A DNA stretch of 64,000 bases from an uncultured Microbacterium sp. (GCA_913774665.1 CAJYHN010000001.1:186001-250000), one strand, 5' to 3'. Numbered from the stretch's first letter, positions 26,281 through 34,995 are shown. The notes: a model not told the origin generated them from the sequence alone. Numbers and translations: made by a program.

Positions 26281-27005
26281 CCCACCGCCCGCACCGGGAA
26301 GGCATCGCGCTCTCGCGGCACCAATCGCTCCGCCGGAGCCCCCAGCAGCTCGATCGTCCCGTCTGCGGCGGGCAAGAGCATGCGCGCGCGTCGGGCGTTC
26401 GGTGAGCGTCGGCTGGTCACGGACACGGTCAGCTCGCGCCCGGCGAGATATCCATGCCCGTGCCCCAGCCCCGACCACCGGGGATCGGCGACATCGATCA
26501 CGGCCTCGGCCTGGGGCCAGGCTCCCTGCACGAGCAGGACCGAACCGCGATCGCGCAACCGCGCAGCCAGTCTCGTGGTCTCGGCACCTCCGCGGGCGGC
26601 CGTCGTCCCCGAGGGAGGCCGCACCGCCACCACGGGCAGCACTTCGGTGATCGTCGCCGTGACGGCGAGCCACCGGGGACCCGGGTCGGGGATGAACACG
26701 AGTCGATCCAGATCGAGCCCGTACTTCTCCGCGGCCTCGGCTCCGAGTTCGGGCATGCCGATCACCCCGCACCATGCCCCGTCTTGAGAGGGACGGGCCA
26801 TCAGAGCCAGGAGGAGAGAGGCCGAACGGGCCAGCGCATACGCCGACCCCGACCGCAGACCCCCACCGGGCAGGAGGGACGAGAACGCCGGGTGCGTGGG
26901 CAGCACGGGGGCATCCATGCGCCGCCCCTGCATGCGCTCGAGGCGATCGCGCAGCGCATGGATGTCGGGTACGGCCTGTACCTGGTCTCTCACGATCGCC
27001 CTCAC
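26277..27005 (-). CDS. imuA': ImuA'-like mutasome protein (RecA-related)
   Basis: About 242 residues, upstream of imuB and dnaE2 in the standard order. A partial RecA-like core is visible (LLPGGGLRSGSAYALA near 45-60, CGVIGMPELGAEAAEKYGLDLDRLVFI). It lacks a good Walker A lysine (GGLRSGSA), as ImuA' proteins often do. The likely start is GTG 27005: the SOS promoter places transcription start at about this base, making a leaderless mRNA. A GTG at 27011 would lie upstream of the start point, and a GTG at 26993 is an alternative. LexA control is inferred from the box at 27016-27031. Confidence 0.85.
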   Translation of the reverse strand: MRAIVRDQVQAVPDIHALRDRLERMQGRRMDAPVLPTHPAFSSLLPGGGLRSGSAYALARSASLLLALMARPSQDGAWCGVIGMPELGAEAAEKYGLDLDRLVFIPDPGPRWLAVTATITEVLPVVAVRPPSGTTAARGGAETTRLAARLRDRGSVLLVQGAWPQAEAVIDVADPRWSGLGHGHGYLAGRELTVSVTSRRSPNARRARMLLPAADGTIELLGAPAERLVPRERDAFPVRAVG

Positions 27006-27011
27006 TCCCAC

Positions 27012-27040
27012 AGGTTAGAACATCCGTTCTATGACCTCAA
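27012..27040 (-). promoter_or_regulatory. SOS promoter with LexA box for imuA'-imuB-dnaE2
   Basis: On the minus strand TTGAGG (27040-27035), a 17-bp spacer and TAACCT (27017-27012) form the promoter. The perfect palindrome TAGAACATCCGTTCTA (27016-27031) lies between and overlaps the -10 by two bases; it matches the actinobacterial SOS core GAAC-N4-GTTC. Repressor binding would block RNA polymerase directly. Confidence 0.88.
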
Positions 27041-27148
27041 TCCCTGTGGGTCGAAGATACGATCGACCTCCGACATCGCGCGGACAGCCCCGACCGCGCG
27101 GTCGAAGAGCACACCGGCTCCCTCGCGTCCTACCGGTGACGGCCCCGC

Positions 27149-27706
27149 TCAGACCAGATCGGCCGTCGCCGCGATCCGGGCGAATCCCCCCTGCTGCAGC
27201 ACGATGGCGGTGTTCGCCATGAGCTCCGCGGCCGTGCACGTGACGGTACCGAGCCCCGCGACCTCCCCGGTCAGATCGAAGGTGCGCGTGGCATCCAGGA
27301 CGACCGTCACGTCGTAACCCAGGTTGCCCGCCATCCGCGCCGTCGTCTCGACGCACATGTTCGTCTGGATACCGCAGACCACCAGTTCTCGGATACCGCG
27401 CTCGCGCAACCACGCGTTCAGATCGGGATCCCCGTAGAACGCCGAGTTGACGCTCTTCGAGACGACGAGAGCGGCGGGTGCGGCGGCGACCACGTCGACG
27501 AGCCCGTTGCCCTCGGCATCCGGATGCAGGGGGGAACCGACGGACGCTGACTCGTGGCGCACCACGACGATCGGCTCGTCGTCACGACGCCACGCGTCGA
27601 TGAGCGCGGCGACATGCGACTCGCAGTCCGGATTCGCGGTCGGCCCCCAGAACGAGAGGTCGTCGAACCCCCGCTGCATGTCGATGACGAGAAGAGCGCG
27701 AGTCAT
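27149..27706 (-). CDS. Isochorismatase/nicotinamidase-like cysteine hydrolase
   Basis: 185 residues. Family motifs are complete: catalytic Asp in LLVIDMQRGF (9), Lys in VVSKSVNSAFYG, and the cis-peptide plus nucleophile Cys in CGIQTNMCVETTARMAGNLGYDV. These enzymes cleave amides or vinyl ethers; the substrate cannot be deduced. ATG 27706 is chosen; an ATG at 27715 is possible. It is a single gene, divergent from the polysaccharide operon starting at 27847, with no visible functional link. Confidence 0.85.
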   Translation of the reverse strand: MTRALLVIDMQRGFDDLSFWGPTANPDCESHVAALIDAWRRDDEPIVVVRHESASVGSPLHPDAEGNGLVDVVAAAPAALVVSKSVNSAFYGDPDLNAWLRERGIRELVVCGIQTNMCVETTARMAGNLGYDVTVVLDATRTFDLTGEVAGLGTVTCTAAELMANTAIVLQQGGFARIAATADLV

Positions 27707-27846
27707 GGCATCCATTCTCGTCACACGAGCGTGCCTGTCGGCCCGAGGAAGCGAACTCTCTCGTCTCGGCGACACGCGCGTCAAGGACTGTGCGGACGAA
27801 CTTCTTCTCAAAGAGGATGAAAAGTAGACGGGAAGGTCCATCAAAC

Positions 27847-29850
27847 GTGATCGTCGAAACCACAATTCGTCGCGACGAGCTGCGGCGACAGGCTCGACGT
27901 CGCGAGCTGACGAAAGCGCGACGCCTCGTTCTCGTGCGCACCATCGTGATCCTGTCCGCCGCCACGGGGCTGAACTACATCGTGTGGCGCTGGCTCGCCT
28001 CGGTGAACTGGGAGTCGTGGTGGATCGCGGTGCCCCTGGTGCTGGCCGAGACCTACAGCCTCATCGATTCCCTTCTGTTCGGACTCGGCGCGTGGCGGCT
28101 GCGCGAGCGACACGACGCTCCCCCACTCCGGCACGACGTCACGGTGGACGTCCTCGTGACGACCTACAACGAGCCGCTCGAGCTCGTCATGCACACCGCC
28201 CGCGCGGCGAAGGCGATTCGCTACCCGCACGAGACGTGGATCCTCGACGACGGCGACCGTCCCGAGCTGCGCGCCCTCGCCGAAGCCGAGGGCATCGGCG
28301 TCGTCACCCGATCGGAGGCGTGGCGCGATCGGCCGCGCCACGCGAAGGCGGGCAATCTCAACAACGCGCTCATGGTCACCGAGGGCGAGTTCCTCCTGAT
28401 CCTGGACGCGGACCAGGTACCCGCCCCCGACATCCTCGACCGCACGCTCGGCTGGTTCGAAGACGACGACGTCGCACTGGTTCAGACACCCCAGTGGTTC
28501 GTGAACGTGCCCGCGAACGATCCACTCGGAAGTCAGGCCCCCCTGTTCTACGGCCCGATCCAGCAGTCCAAGGACGGCTGGAACGCCGCCTTCTTCTGCG
28601 GATCCAACGCGATCCTCCGCCGCGAGGCGATGATGCAACTGGGCGTCTCGCGCTACGTCGGCGAGGTCACGCTCGCGGTGAACCGCGGCATCCGCTCCTC
28701 CCGCCGGGTCCTGGCTCGCGCCCGTCGCGAACATCTCTCCGACCCGCGCATCACGGCTTCGCTCGACGCCGTCGGCCGCGCCCTCGACGACCTGAAAGCG
28801 GGCATCGCCCGCGGAGACGCTCTCGCGGATCTCACCTTCGCCTTCCAGCGCCGCATCGTCGCGGTCCGACGAGACCTCGCCGATCAGGACATCGCGAGCG
28901 TGCGCGCTGAGCTCGCCGAGCTGGCCGCGGTCACGGGCGATCCCGCCGCTCTGGCCGCGATCGACGACCTCGCCCTCGACGCCCTCGGAGAGCGCAGCCT
29001 GTCGCCGCTGGCCGCGGTGGAGTCGGTGAGCATGCTCGTGGACTCCTTCGATGTCGGCCGGGAGGAAGAAGCCCAGGCGATCATGCCCCTGGCCACGATC
29101 TCGGTCACGGAAGACATGGCGACCTCGATGCGCCTGCACGGTCTCGGCTGGAAATCCGTCTACCACGACGAGGTCCTCGCGAAAGGGCTCGCGCCCGAAG
29201 ACCTCCCCACCATGCTCACCCAGCGCCTGCGTTGGGCGCAGGGCACCATGCAGGTCATGTTCCGCGAGAACCCGCTCGTGCAGAAGGGCCTCAATTGGGG
29301 TCAGCGTCTGATGTACTTCGGCACGATGTGGAGCTACCTCTCCGGATTCGCCGCGATCGTCTATGTGGCGGCCCCGGTGCTCTACCTCTCGTTCGGGGTC
29401 ATGCCCGTGCAGGCGTGGAGCGTGGATTTCTTCGCCCGCTTCATCCCGTTCTTCGTCATCAACCAGGTGCTGTTCCTCGTGGTCGCCAACGGTCGCCCCA
29501 CCTGGCGCGGCGCGCAGTACTCCCTGGCGCTGTTCCCCGTGTGGATCCGCGCCGTGACCAGCGCGTTCGACAACGTGTACCGCGGTCGCTCGCTCGGCTT
29601 CTCGGTCACGCCGAAGACGCGGTCGCTCGAGGATCGCCCGCGATGGGACCTGGTCAAGCCGCAGCTGTGGGTGATGGGCGCGATGGTGGCCTCCCTGGGG
29701 GTCGTGGCCGTCCGCTACAGCGTGGGTCAGGCCGAGGGCATCGCTCCCCTCATCAACATCGCCTGGGTCCTGTACGACCTCGCCGTCTTCAGCATCATCG
29801 TGCGCGCGGTGCTGTACTCCGCCTCCGATCACCAACCGAAGGGTTATTGA
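27847..29850 (+). CDS. BcsA-like family 2 glycosyltransferase (processive polysaccharide synthase)
   Basis: 667 residues from GTG 27847, with GGGAAGG about 10 nt upstream. Two N-terminal helices (~28-48, 59-80) precede a cytosolic GT2 domain with the synthase motifs DDGD (134-137), DAD (187-189), TED (421-423) and QRLRW (459-463). At least four C-terminal membrane helices follow. This is the cellulose/hyaluronan synthase layout, but no PilZ domain is present, so c-di-GMP control is not indicated. About 145 mostly helical residues (~272-418) are inserted between GSNAILRREAM and TED, where BcsA has only a short loop. It is the first gene of a four-gene operon. The polymer is unknown. Confidence 0.85.
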   Translation: MIVETTIRRDELRRQARRRELTKARRLVLVRTIVILSAATGLNYIVWRWLASVNWESWWIAVPLVLAETYSLIDSLLFGLGAWRLRERHDAPPLRHDVTVDVLVTTYNEPLELVMHTARAAKAIRYPHETWILDDGDRPELRALAEAEGIGVVTRSEAWRDRPRHAKAGNLNNALMVTEGEFLLILDADQVPAPDILDRTLGWFEDDDVALVQTPQWFVNVPANDPLGSQAPLFYGPIQQSKDGWNAAFFCGSNAILRREAMMQLGVSRYVGEVTLAVNRGIRSSRRVLARARREHLSDPRITASLDAVGRALDDLKAGIARGDALADLTFAFQRRIVAVRRDLADQDIASVRAELAELAAVTGDPAALAAIDDLALDALGERSLSPLAAVESVSMLVDSFDVGREEEAQAIMPLATISVTEDMATSMRLHGLGWKSVYHDEVLAKGLAPEDLPTMLTQRLRWAQGTMQVMFRENPLVQKGLNWGQRLMYFGTMWSYLSGFAAIVYVAAPVLYLSFGVMPVQAWSVDFFARFIPFFVINQVLFLVVANGRPTWRGAQYSLALFPVWIRAVTSAFDNVYRGRSLGFSVTPKTRSLEDRPRWDLVKPQLWVMGAMVASLGVVAVRYSVGQAEGIAPLINIAWVLYDLAVFSIIVRAVLYSASDHQPKGY

Positions 29851-29851
29851 C

Positions 29852-30187
29852 ATGCTCCAGGTAGACATCGACAGCCGTGACGGCGGTACGGTCGTGGTCC
29901 CCCGCGGCCGGCTCACCATGGTGTCGGCGAAGTCGTTCCGCGAAACCGTGACCGCCGAGATCGATCGGGGGGCGGGTGAGATCGTCGTCGTGGACCTTTC
30001 GCAGACCGAGTTCGTCGACTCGTCGGGACTCGGCGCCCTGGTGGCCTGCCTGAAGAGCGCACGACAGTCAGGGGGCGACCTCCGCCTCGCTGCTCCCTCC
30101 GAGCAGGTCACGATGGTCCTCGGCCTGACGAACCTCGACCGCGTCCTGCGCCCGCGCCCGAGCGTCGATGAGGCCCTTCGTGACTGA
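29852..30187 (+). CDS. STAS-domain anti-anti-sigma factor-like protein
   Basis: 111 residues, a single STAS domain. VVVDLSQTEFVDSSGLGALVACLKSAR contains the DSSGLGAL loop, whose Ser is phosphorylated by the cognate HATPase kinase in RsbV/SpoIIAA-type proteins. It begins 1 nt after the synthase stop and overlaps the kinase gene, so the two regulators are co-translated with the synthase. By family knowledge it binds the anti-sigma-type kinase when unphosphorylated. No sigma factor gene is near, so the output may be another target, possibly the polysaccharide machinery. Confidence 0.9.
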   Translation: MLQVDIDSRDGGTVVVPRGRLTMVSAKSFRETVTAEIDRGAGEIVVVDLSQTEFVDSSGLGALVACLKSARQSGGDLRLAAPSEQVTMVLGLTNLDRVLRPRPSVDEALRD

Positions 30188-30596
30188 TTCCACGGCCCAC
30201 CGCTCGCTCGAGGCCGCCGTCGCGCCCGCGAGCCTGGAGGCGGTCTTCGCGGTGCTCGCCGAGTGGTGGCCCGAGGTCGGCGACCTGCCCGCCGCGACGC
30301 GTTTCGGTTTCGAGACCGCGGTCATCGAGATCGCCGGCAACATCGTCGAGCACTCTCGCGGGGCTGCCGCCGAACGCCGATTCACTCTCGAGCTGTTCGC
30401 GGATGCCGAGATGCTCCGTGCCACGTTCCGAGATGACGGAGATCCTCCCCTGCTCGACCTGGATGCCGTGCGCATGGCCGACGAGAACCAGGTCAGCGGC
30501 CGCGGCCTCGCGCTCGCCCGCGCGAGCGTCGACGACGTCGCTTTCGATCGCGACGCTGACCGGAATGTGTGGACCCTGGAGTCGAGAAGAACGTGA
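30180..30596 (+). CDS. HATPase anti-sigma-type serine kinase (RsbW-like)
   Basis: 138 residues from GTG 30180, which has GAGG 7-8 nt upstream and overlaps the STAS gene by 8 bp; ATG 30168 is an alternative. The N box FETAVIEIAGNIVEHSRG and the glycine-rich lid SGRGLALARASVDDVAF mark a GHKL ATPase of the RsbW/SpoIIAB class. Such proteins phosphorylate the STAS partner and sequester a sigma factor or another target. Context suggests it forms a switch with the preceding STAS protein and the PP2C phosphatase at 33159. Confidence 0.88.
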   Translation: MTDSTAHRSLEAAVAPASLEAVFAVLAEWWPEVGDLPAATRFGFETAVIEIAGNIVEHSRGAAAERRFTLELFADAEMLRATFRDDGDPPLLDLDAVRMADENQVSGRGLALARASVDDVAFDRDADRNVWTLESRRT

Positions 30597-33079
30597 AGCG
30601 CGTCGGACAGCGGGTCACGGCGGCTCTGGGGCTCGCTGCCGGACTCCTTCTGACGGTGGTGGCTCCCGCCGCCGCCGCCGTCCCCGTCGACGACGGCGTG
30701 TGGTTCGGGGCCGAGCTCAACTGGGGTGACGACGGACCCGACGGATACCGCGGGCGCCTCGGCGAACAGCCGGCCATGTATTCCGTCCGTCTGTCCTATC
30801 CGCTCGATGACCGGGCGCTCGCAGAGTGGCAGCGCGCCGCGACGCAGGTCGCCGGCCAGGGCGCCGCCCTCGTCCTCACCCTCGAACCCTCGGTCGCGCT
30901 CGACAAGCTCACCGACGCCGACGCCGCCGAGGTGAATTCCCGGCTCGAGGGCTACCGCACGCAGTACGACGCGGTGCAGCTCGTTCGCTTCGCCCCCGAG
31001 ATGAACGGATCGTGGGTGTCGTGGGGCCAGCAGCCGACCGCCTACGTCCGCGCATTCGAGCGCGTCGCCACGGCGATCCACGCCGGTTCCTCCGGGGCCC
31101 AGACCGTGTGGAGTCCCTCGTATGCCGCGGGGTACCCCTTCGAACGCGCCGACGGCCGCCTCGACAACCTCACCGCCGGCGACCGGGTCACCCTCGACAC
31201 CGACGGCGACGGGCTCTTCACCGAGGCGGACGATCCCTATGGACCGTATTTCCCCGACCCCGACACGGTCGACCGCGTCGGGCTGTCGATGTACTACTTC
31301 GGAAAAGGCGAATCGGCTGCCGCCGCCGGACGCGATGTGCCGCTCGAGACGAATTCGGCGCCGAAGGAGGGAGAGGTCGCCGCACGGCTGAACGAGAGCT
31401 GGGGCTACACCACCGGTCAGAGGTCGTCGTTCTACGACCGCTTCGCCGTCGGGGAGGACAAGCCCATGCTTCTCGACACGGGGGCGCTGTACGACTTCTC
31501 GCGTGAGGGTGACACAGAGCTCGCGGTCAAGCAGGGTTGGTGGCGGCAGGTCCTGGCCGAGCTTCCCGACCATCCGCTCCTCACTGGGGTGACCTGGCTC
31601 GAGGTCGTCCGCGCGGAGGCGGAGGCCGGCGGTCAGGTCGTCGACTGGCGGGCGACCGCCCGCGGTGACGTGGCGGGGTCGCTCCGGGCGGACCTCGAGG
31701 GCACGGGACGGATCCGCTGGGGCCCCGTCACCACCGTCATCACGCCCGAGCAGGCCTCGGCGGCAACCGTCCAGGTCCGTCAGGGCGGCGCCGATCCGAA
31801 CGAAGAGATGAACTGGATCACCGGCAGCGCCGCGGCGCTGGCCGTGGCTTTCCTGGCATCCGGGATCGTGGGGCGTGCCCTGCCGACCTGGCGCTACGAC
31901 GACTCCTCCGCCAGCCGTGATCTGCGCATCGACATGATCCGCGGGTTCATCATCGTGGTCGTCGTGGTCACCCATATCGAGGTGACGAGCCCCTTCGCCT
32001 ACGCATCCTTGAAGGCCATCGGCGCCATCACCGGTGCCGAGCTCTTCGTCCTGCTCAGCGGAATCGTGCTGGGAATGGTGTTCCCCGCCGCCCTTCGCCG
32101 CGGGGGCGAGTGGGCCGCTGCACTGGCGGCCTGGGGGCGCGCGCGCAAACAGTATCTCGTCGCCCTGGCGGTGATCCTCTCGATCTTCGCCCTCGGTTTC
32201 CTCCCGTTCGTGGACACCAGCGCGATCTCCACGTTCACCGACCGTGGCACGGGCGCGGGCGGCACCGGCGACAGCGGACGCGTCTACGACCTCTACCCCA
32301 ATGCGGAACGTCTGCTCGACTATCCGCCCCCCTGGTATGCGGTCCGCCAATTCCTGCTGCTCGAGATGGGCCCCTGGCCGTTCAACATCATGGGGCTGTT
32401 CGTCGTCCTGAGCCTGGCCTACCCGGCGCTCATGTGGCTGATCAAGCGCGGGATGTGGTGGCTCGTCCTGGCCCTCAGCTGGGGGGTCTACGCGACGCAC
32501 TATCTGGCCCCCGGCGTCCTCAGCCTGCCCTCGCAGTTCGACGCGGTGTTCCCGCTGGCCCTGTGGCAGGTGCTGTTCACGCACGGTCTGGTCATCGGGT
32601 ACTACCGGCGACAGATCATCCGCGCCCTCACCACGATTCCCGGCAAGATCGGAATCGGCCTATTCGTCGTCGGCTACGCCGGTTTCCTCGTCTATCTCTG
32701 GGCCGGCCAGACCTATGGTTTCACGCCCGTCCCCTTCCCCGCGGACCTCTACGGGTCTCTCTACGAGTCGGGGTATCAGCGCATCTTCCTCGAATGGGGA
32801 CGCCTCCTCGACCTTCCCCTCGTGATCGTCTGCTCGTACGCCGTGCTGACGGTGGCCTGGAAGCCGTTGTTCAAGAGCATGGGCTGGCTCTGGATCCCTC
32901 TCGGCCAAGCGAGCTTGTACGTCTTCATCGTGCACGTCTTCTTCGTGTTGGCCGTCGCCAACATCCCCGGCCTCGACCGGGGCAGCCTCTGGCAGGGCAC
33001 ACTCATCCACGGCGTGGTGATCGGACTCATCCTCTTCATGGTCCGCAAGCGCTTCCTCTTCTCCGTGATTCCCCGCTGA
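30593..33079 (+). CDS. Secreted GH26-like domain fused to OpgC-type membrane acyltransferase
   Basis: 828 residues from GTG 30593, which overlaps the kinase stop (GTGA) and gives a clean signal peptide (KRVGQRV, hydrophobic core, AAAAVP). Residues ~35-380 resemble a GH26 glycosidase: RFAPEMNGSWVSWG carries the acid/base Glu136. The expected nucleophile Glu is replaced in KPMLLDTGA (Asp295). An EF-hand-like loop DTDGDGLFTEADD lies at ~202-214. After a helix at ~408-426, residues ~440-820 form an OpgC-type multi-pass domain (RIDMIRGFIIVVVVVTHIE, ELFVLLSGIVLGMVFP, YVFIVHVFFVLAVANIPG). OpgC proteins acylate glucans. It probably modifies or trims the polymer made by the upstream synthase. Confidence 0.8.
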   Translation: MKRVGQRVTAALGLAAGLLLTVVAPAAAAVPVDDGVWFGAELNWGDDGPDGYRGRLGEQPAMYSVRLSYPLDDRALAEWQRAATQVAGQGAALVLTLEPSVALDKLTDADAAEVNSRLEGYRTQYDAVQLVRFAPEMNGSWVSWGQQPTAYVRAFERVATAIHAGSSGAQTVWSPSYAAGYPFERADGRLDNLTAGDRVTLDTDGDGLFTEADDPYGPYFPDPDTVDRVGLSMYYFGKGESAAAAGRDVPLETNSAPKEGEVAARLNESWGYTTGQRSSFYDRFAVGEDKPMLLDTGALYDFSREGDTELAVKQGWWRQVLAELPDHPLLTGVTWLEVVRAEAEAGGQVVDWRATARGDVAGSLRADLEGTGRIRWGPVTTVITPEQASAATVQVRQGGADPNEEMNWITGSAAALAVAFLASGIVGRALPTWRYDDSSASRDLRIDMIRGFIIVVVVVTHIEVTSPFAYASLKAIGAITGAELFVLLSGIVLGMVFPAALRRGGEWAAALAAWGRARKQYLVALAVILSIFALGFLPFVDTSAISTFTDRGTGAGGTGDSGRVYDLYPNAERLLDYPPPWYAVRQFLLLEMGPWPFNIMGLFVVLSLAYPALMWLIKRGMWWLVLALSWGVYATHYLAPGVLSLPSQFDAVFPLALWQVLFTHGLVIGYYRRQIIRALTTIPGKIGIGLFVVGYAGFLVYLWAGQTYGFTPVPFPADLYGSLYESGYQRIFLEWGRLLDLPLVIVCSYAVLTVAWKPLFKSMGWLWIPLGQASLYVFIVHVFFVLAVANIPGLDRGSLWQGTLIHGVVIGLILFMVRKRFLFSVIPR

Positions 33080-33100
33080 CCACGGGGAGAAGGAGAGGGG

Positions 33101-33141
33101 ATGCCGTCACCCCGACGACCATATGAGGTTCGCCGGGGTGA
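33101..33141. terminator. Weak hairpin between convergent genes
   Basis: TCACCCCG (33107-33114) can pair with CGGGGTGA (33134-33141) around a 19-nt loop, between the ends of the GH26-OpgC gene and the phosphatase gene. Short stem, so a weak call. Confidence 0.35.
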
Positions 33142-33158
33142 TTCTCACGAGCCAGACG

Positions 33159-34319
33159 TCACGTGATCGACAGCACGACCGCGGTGACGTCGTCGTCGAC
33201 CTGGTGCGTCGACACCCTCAGCGCCAGACCGTCGAAGAAGCCGTGCGGGTCGTTCGCCGCCCGCAGATCCTCGCCGATCAAGCGAAGACTCTCGAGGGTC
33301 GAATCGTAGGCGTCCAGGGCTCCGTCCGACACGCTCACCAGCAGGTCGCCCCGGCTGACATACGCTCGCCCGGCCTCCCACTCCATATCGTCGGGGCGCA
33401 GCCCGAGCGGAAGGTTCCGCGACGACAGACGCTCCGCCGAGCCATCGGGGTGCAGGACGAGGGTGAGGCCGTGACCGGCGTCGACATAGTCAATGGCGCC
33501 GGAGGCGGCGTCCACCACCGCGTGAAAGACCGTCGCGAACATCTCTCGGTACCGCCCGTCGGAACGGGACTCCTCTTCGACCGACAGCATCGCCTGCACG
33601 GGCGTCATGTCGCGCCGCTCCTGCAGGGCGCGCAGAAGCGCCTCAGCCACAGCCCCTGCCGCCTCGCCCTTGCCCATCACGTCGGCGAGCGTCACCACCA
33701 CTCGCCCGCCGACCTCCTGCCATCCGCTCCGGTCGCCGCTCACGACCCCGTGCGGGATGGCGAGAGAGGCGAGGTGCATCCCGTCCGCCGTGAGATCGTC
33801 CGCTCGTGACGTCCGGTCGACGAGCGCGTCATCTCTGCGCGGAACCGCGTCGCTCTGGCGGATCTCCGCCTGCGCCCACCGACCGAGGTTCTCCAGGCAG
33901 CGACGCTGCTCCGGATCGAGGGCGCGAGGACCGGAGTCGAGCAGACACAGGGTTCCGACCGCCTCGCCATCGTCCGTGCGCAGCGGGAAGCCGGCGTAGA
34001 ACCGCATGCCGTATCGGGTCACCGACGCGATGTCGCGGAACCGCTCGTCGAGCGTTGCATCGTCGACCTCGAGGATGCCGGCCTGCTTGACCGTCTCGCC
34101 GCAGAACACCGCCTCGCGAGGAGTCCGCCCGAAGTGCGTCTCCGGAGGCTGCGACTTCGTGTAGACCTCGTCTTCGTCGACGATGTTCACCAGCGCGAAG
34201 TCCACATCGAACATCTCCCGCGCGAGACGAGTGATCCGATCGAAACGCTCCTCGGGCGGAGAGTCCATCAGGCCGAGGCGCTCGACGGCGGGGACGGGGC
34301 TCTGGGAATCGGTGGTCAT
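33159..34319 (-). CDS. GAF-PP2C serine phosphatase (RsbU/SpoIIE type)
   Basis: 386 residues from ATG 34319, with GAAGGG upstream. Residues ~20-165 are a GAF domain (VDFALVNIVDEDEVYTKSQ, AVFCGETVKQAGILEVDDA, FYAGFPLRTDDGEAVGTLCLLD). Residues ~205-386 are a SpoIIE-type PP2C domain with metal-binding Asp residues (GVVSGDRSG, VTLADVMGKG, SVSDGALD, VDDDVTAVVL). RsbU-like phosphatases dephosphorylate STAS proteins. It converges on the operon that holds a STAS protein and its kinase, so it is the likely third member of that switch, sensing an unknown ligand through GAF. Confidence 0.88.
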   Translation of the reverse strand: MTTDSQSPVPAVERLGLMDSPPEERFDRITRLAREMFDVDFALVNIVDEDEVYTKSQPPETHFGRTPREAVFCGETVKQAGILEVDDATLDERFRDIASVTRYGMRFYAGFPLRTDDGEAVGTLCLLDSGPRALDPEQRRCLENLGRWAQAEIRQSDAVPRRDDALVDRTSRADDLTADGMHLASLAIPHGVVSGDRSGWQEVGGRVVVTLADVMGKGEAAGAVAEALLRALQERRDMTPVQAMLSVEEESRSDGRYREMFATVFHAVVDAASGAIDYVDAGHGLTLVLHPDGSAERLSSRNLPLGLRPDDMEWEAGRAYVSRGDLLVSVSDGALDAYDSTLESLRLIGEDLRAANDPHGFFDGLALRVSTHQVDDDVTAVVLSIT

Positions 34320-34497
34320 CGAGTACTGCCCTTCGCGTCGCGTGAATCCCGTCGCGAACGACCTTTCCGCGACGCACCGGCGCCCGGGCACCGCACGAAC
34401 GACTCGACTCGACTCGCCCCCACGTCACCGCGGAATCGATCGCGCCGACATTCTCACCCTACCGACGCCCGTCGAAACCGGGCCCGGATTGTCGCTT
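34320..34497. other. Intergenic stretch upstream of phosphatase gene
   Basis: 178 bp between the HNH gene end and the phosphatase start, both on the minus strand. I see no gene and no clear terminator or promoter. Confidence 0.4.
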
Positions 34498-34995
34498 TCA
34501 GGCCGCCAGAGCCAGGTACGGCTCCCAGCGCGGGTCGCTCTTGTCCACCCCGCGCACCGTCCACGACGATCCCCTCGGAGGCGCGGGGACGAGCCGTAGC
34601 TCCCACCGCATCTCCTGCGGAGTGCGATCGCCCTTCACGTTGTTGCACAGCAGGCAGCACGCCACGAGGTTCTCCCACGTGTCCTTGCCGCCGCGCGAAC
34701 GGGGCAGCACGTGATCGATCGTCGACGCGGCCTTGCCGCAGTATCCGCAACGGTGGGCGTCGCGGCGCAGAACCCCTCGACGGGTGACCGGCACCTGGCG
34801 GGCCCCCGGAACCCGCACATACCGGGTCAGGATGATCACCGCCGGGCGATCGTAGGTTCCGTGGGCGGCCCAGACCGGGTCTTCGTCGATGCTCTCGACG
34901 ACGGTGGCCTTGTCGTTCATGACGAGCACGAGGGCTCGCTTGAACGACACGACCGCGAGGGGCTCATAGCCCGCGTTCAGCACCAGTGTGCGCAT
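34498..34995 (-). CDS. HNH endonuclease family protein
   Basis: 165 residues with the conserved actinobacterial start MRTLVLNAGYEPLAVVSFKRA. The HNH motif is in CGYCGKAASTIDHVLPRSRGGKDTWENLVACCLLCNN, where two CXXC pairs bind zinc and DH plus N provide the catalytic core. This chromosomal family is very widespread in Actinobacteria; its role is not established. It lies 79 nt downstream of a leader-peptide/terminator structure (35074-35196), so its expression may depend on read-through. Confidence 0.9.
   Translation of the reverse strand: MRTLVLNAGYEPLAVVSFKRALVLVMNDKATVVESIDEDPVWAAHGTYDRPAVIILTRYVRVPGARQVPVTRRGVLRRDAHRCGYCGKAASTIDHVLPRSRGGKDTWENLVACCLLCNNVKGDRTPQEMRWELRLVPAPPRGSSWTVRGVDKSDPRWEPYLALAA

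Noticed and set aside
33159-34319. Phosphatase as part of a general stress sigma-B cluster
   Set aside because: No sigma factor gene is present within the window; the nearest STAS/kinase pair belongs to the polysaccharide operon.
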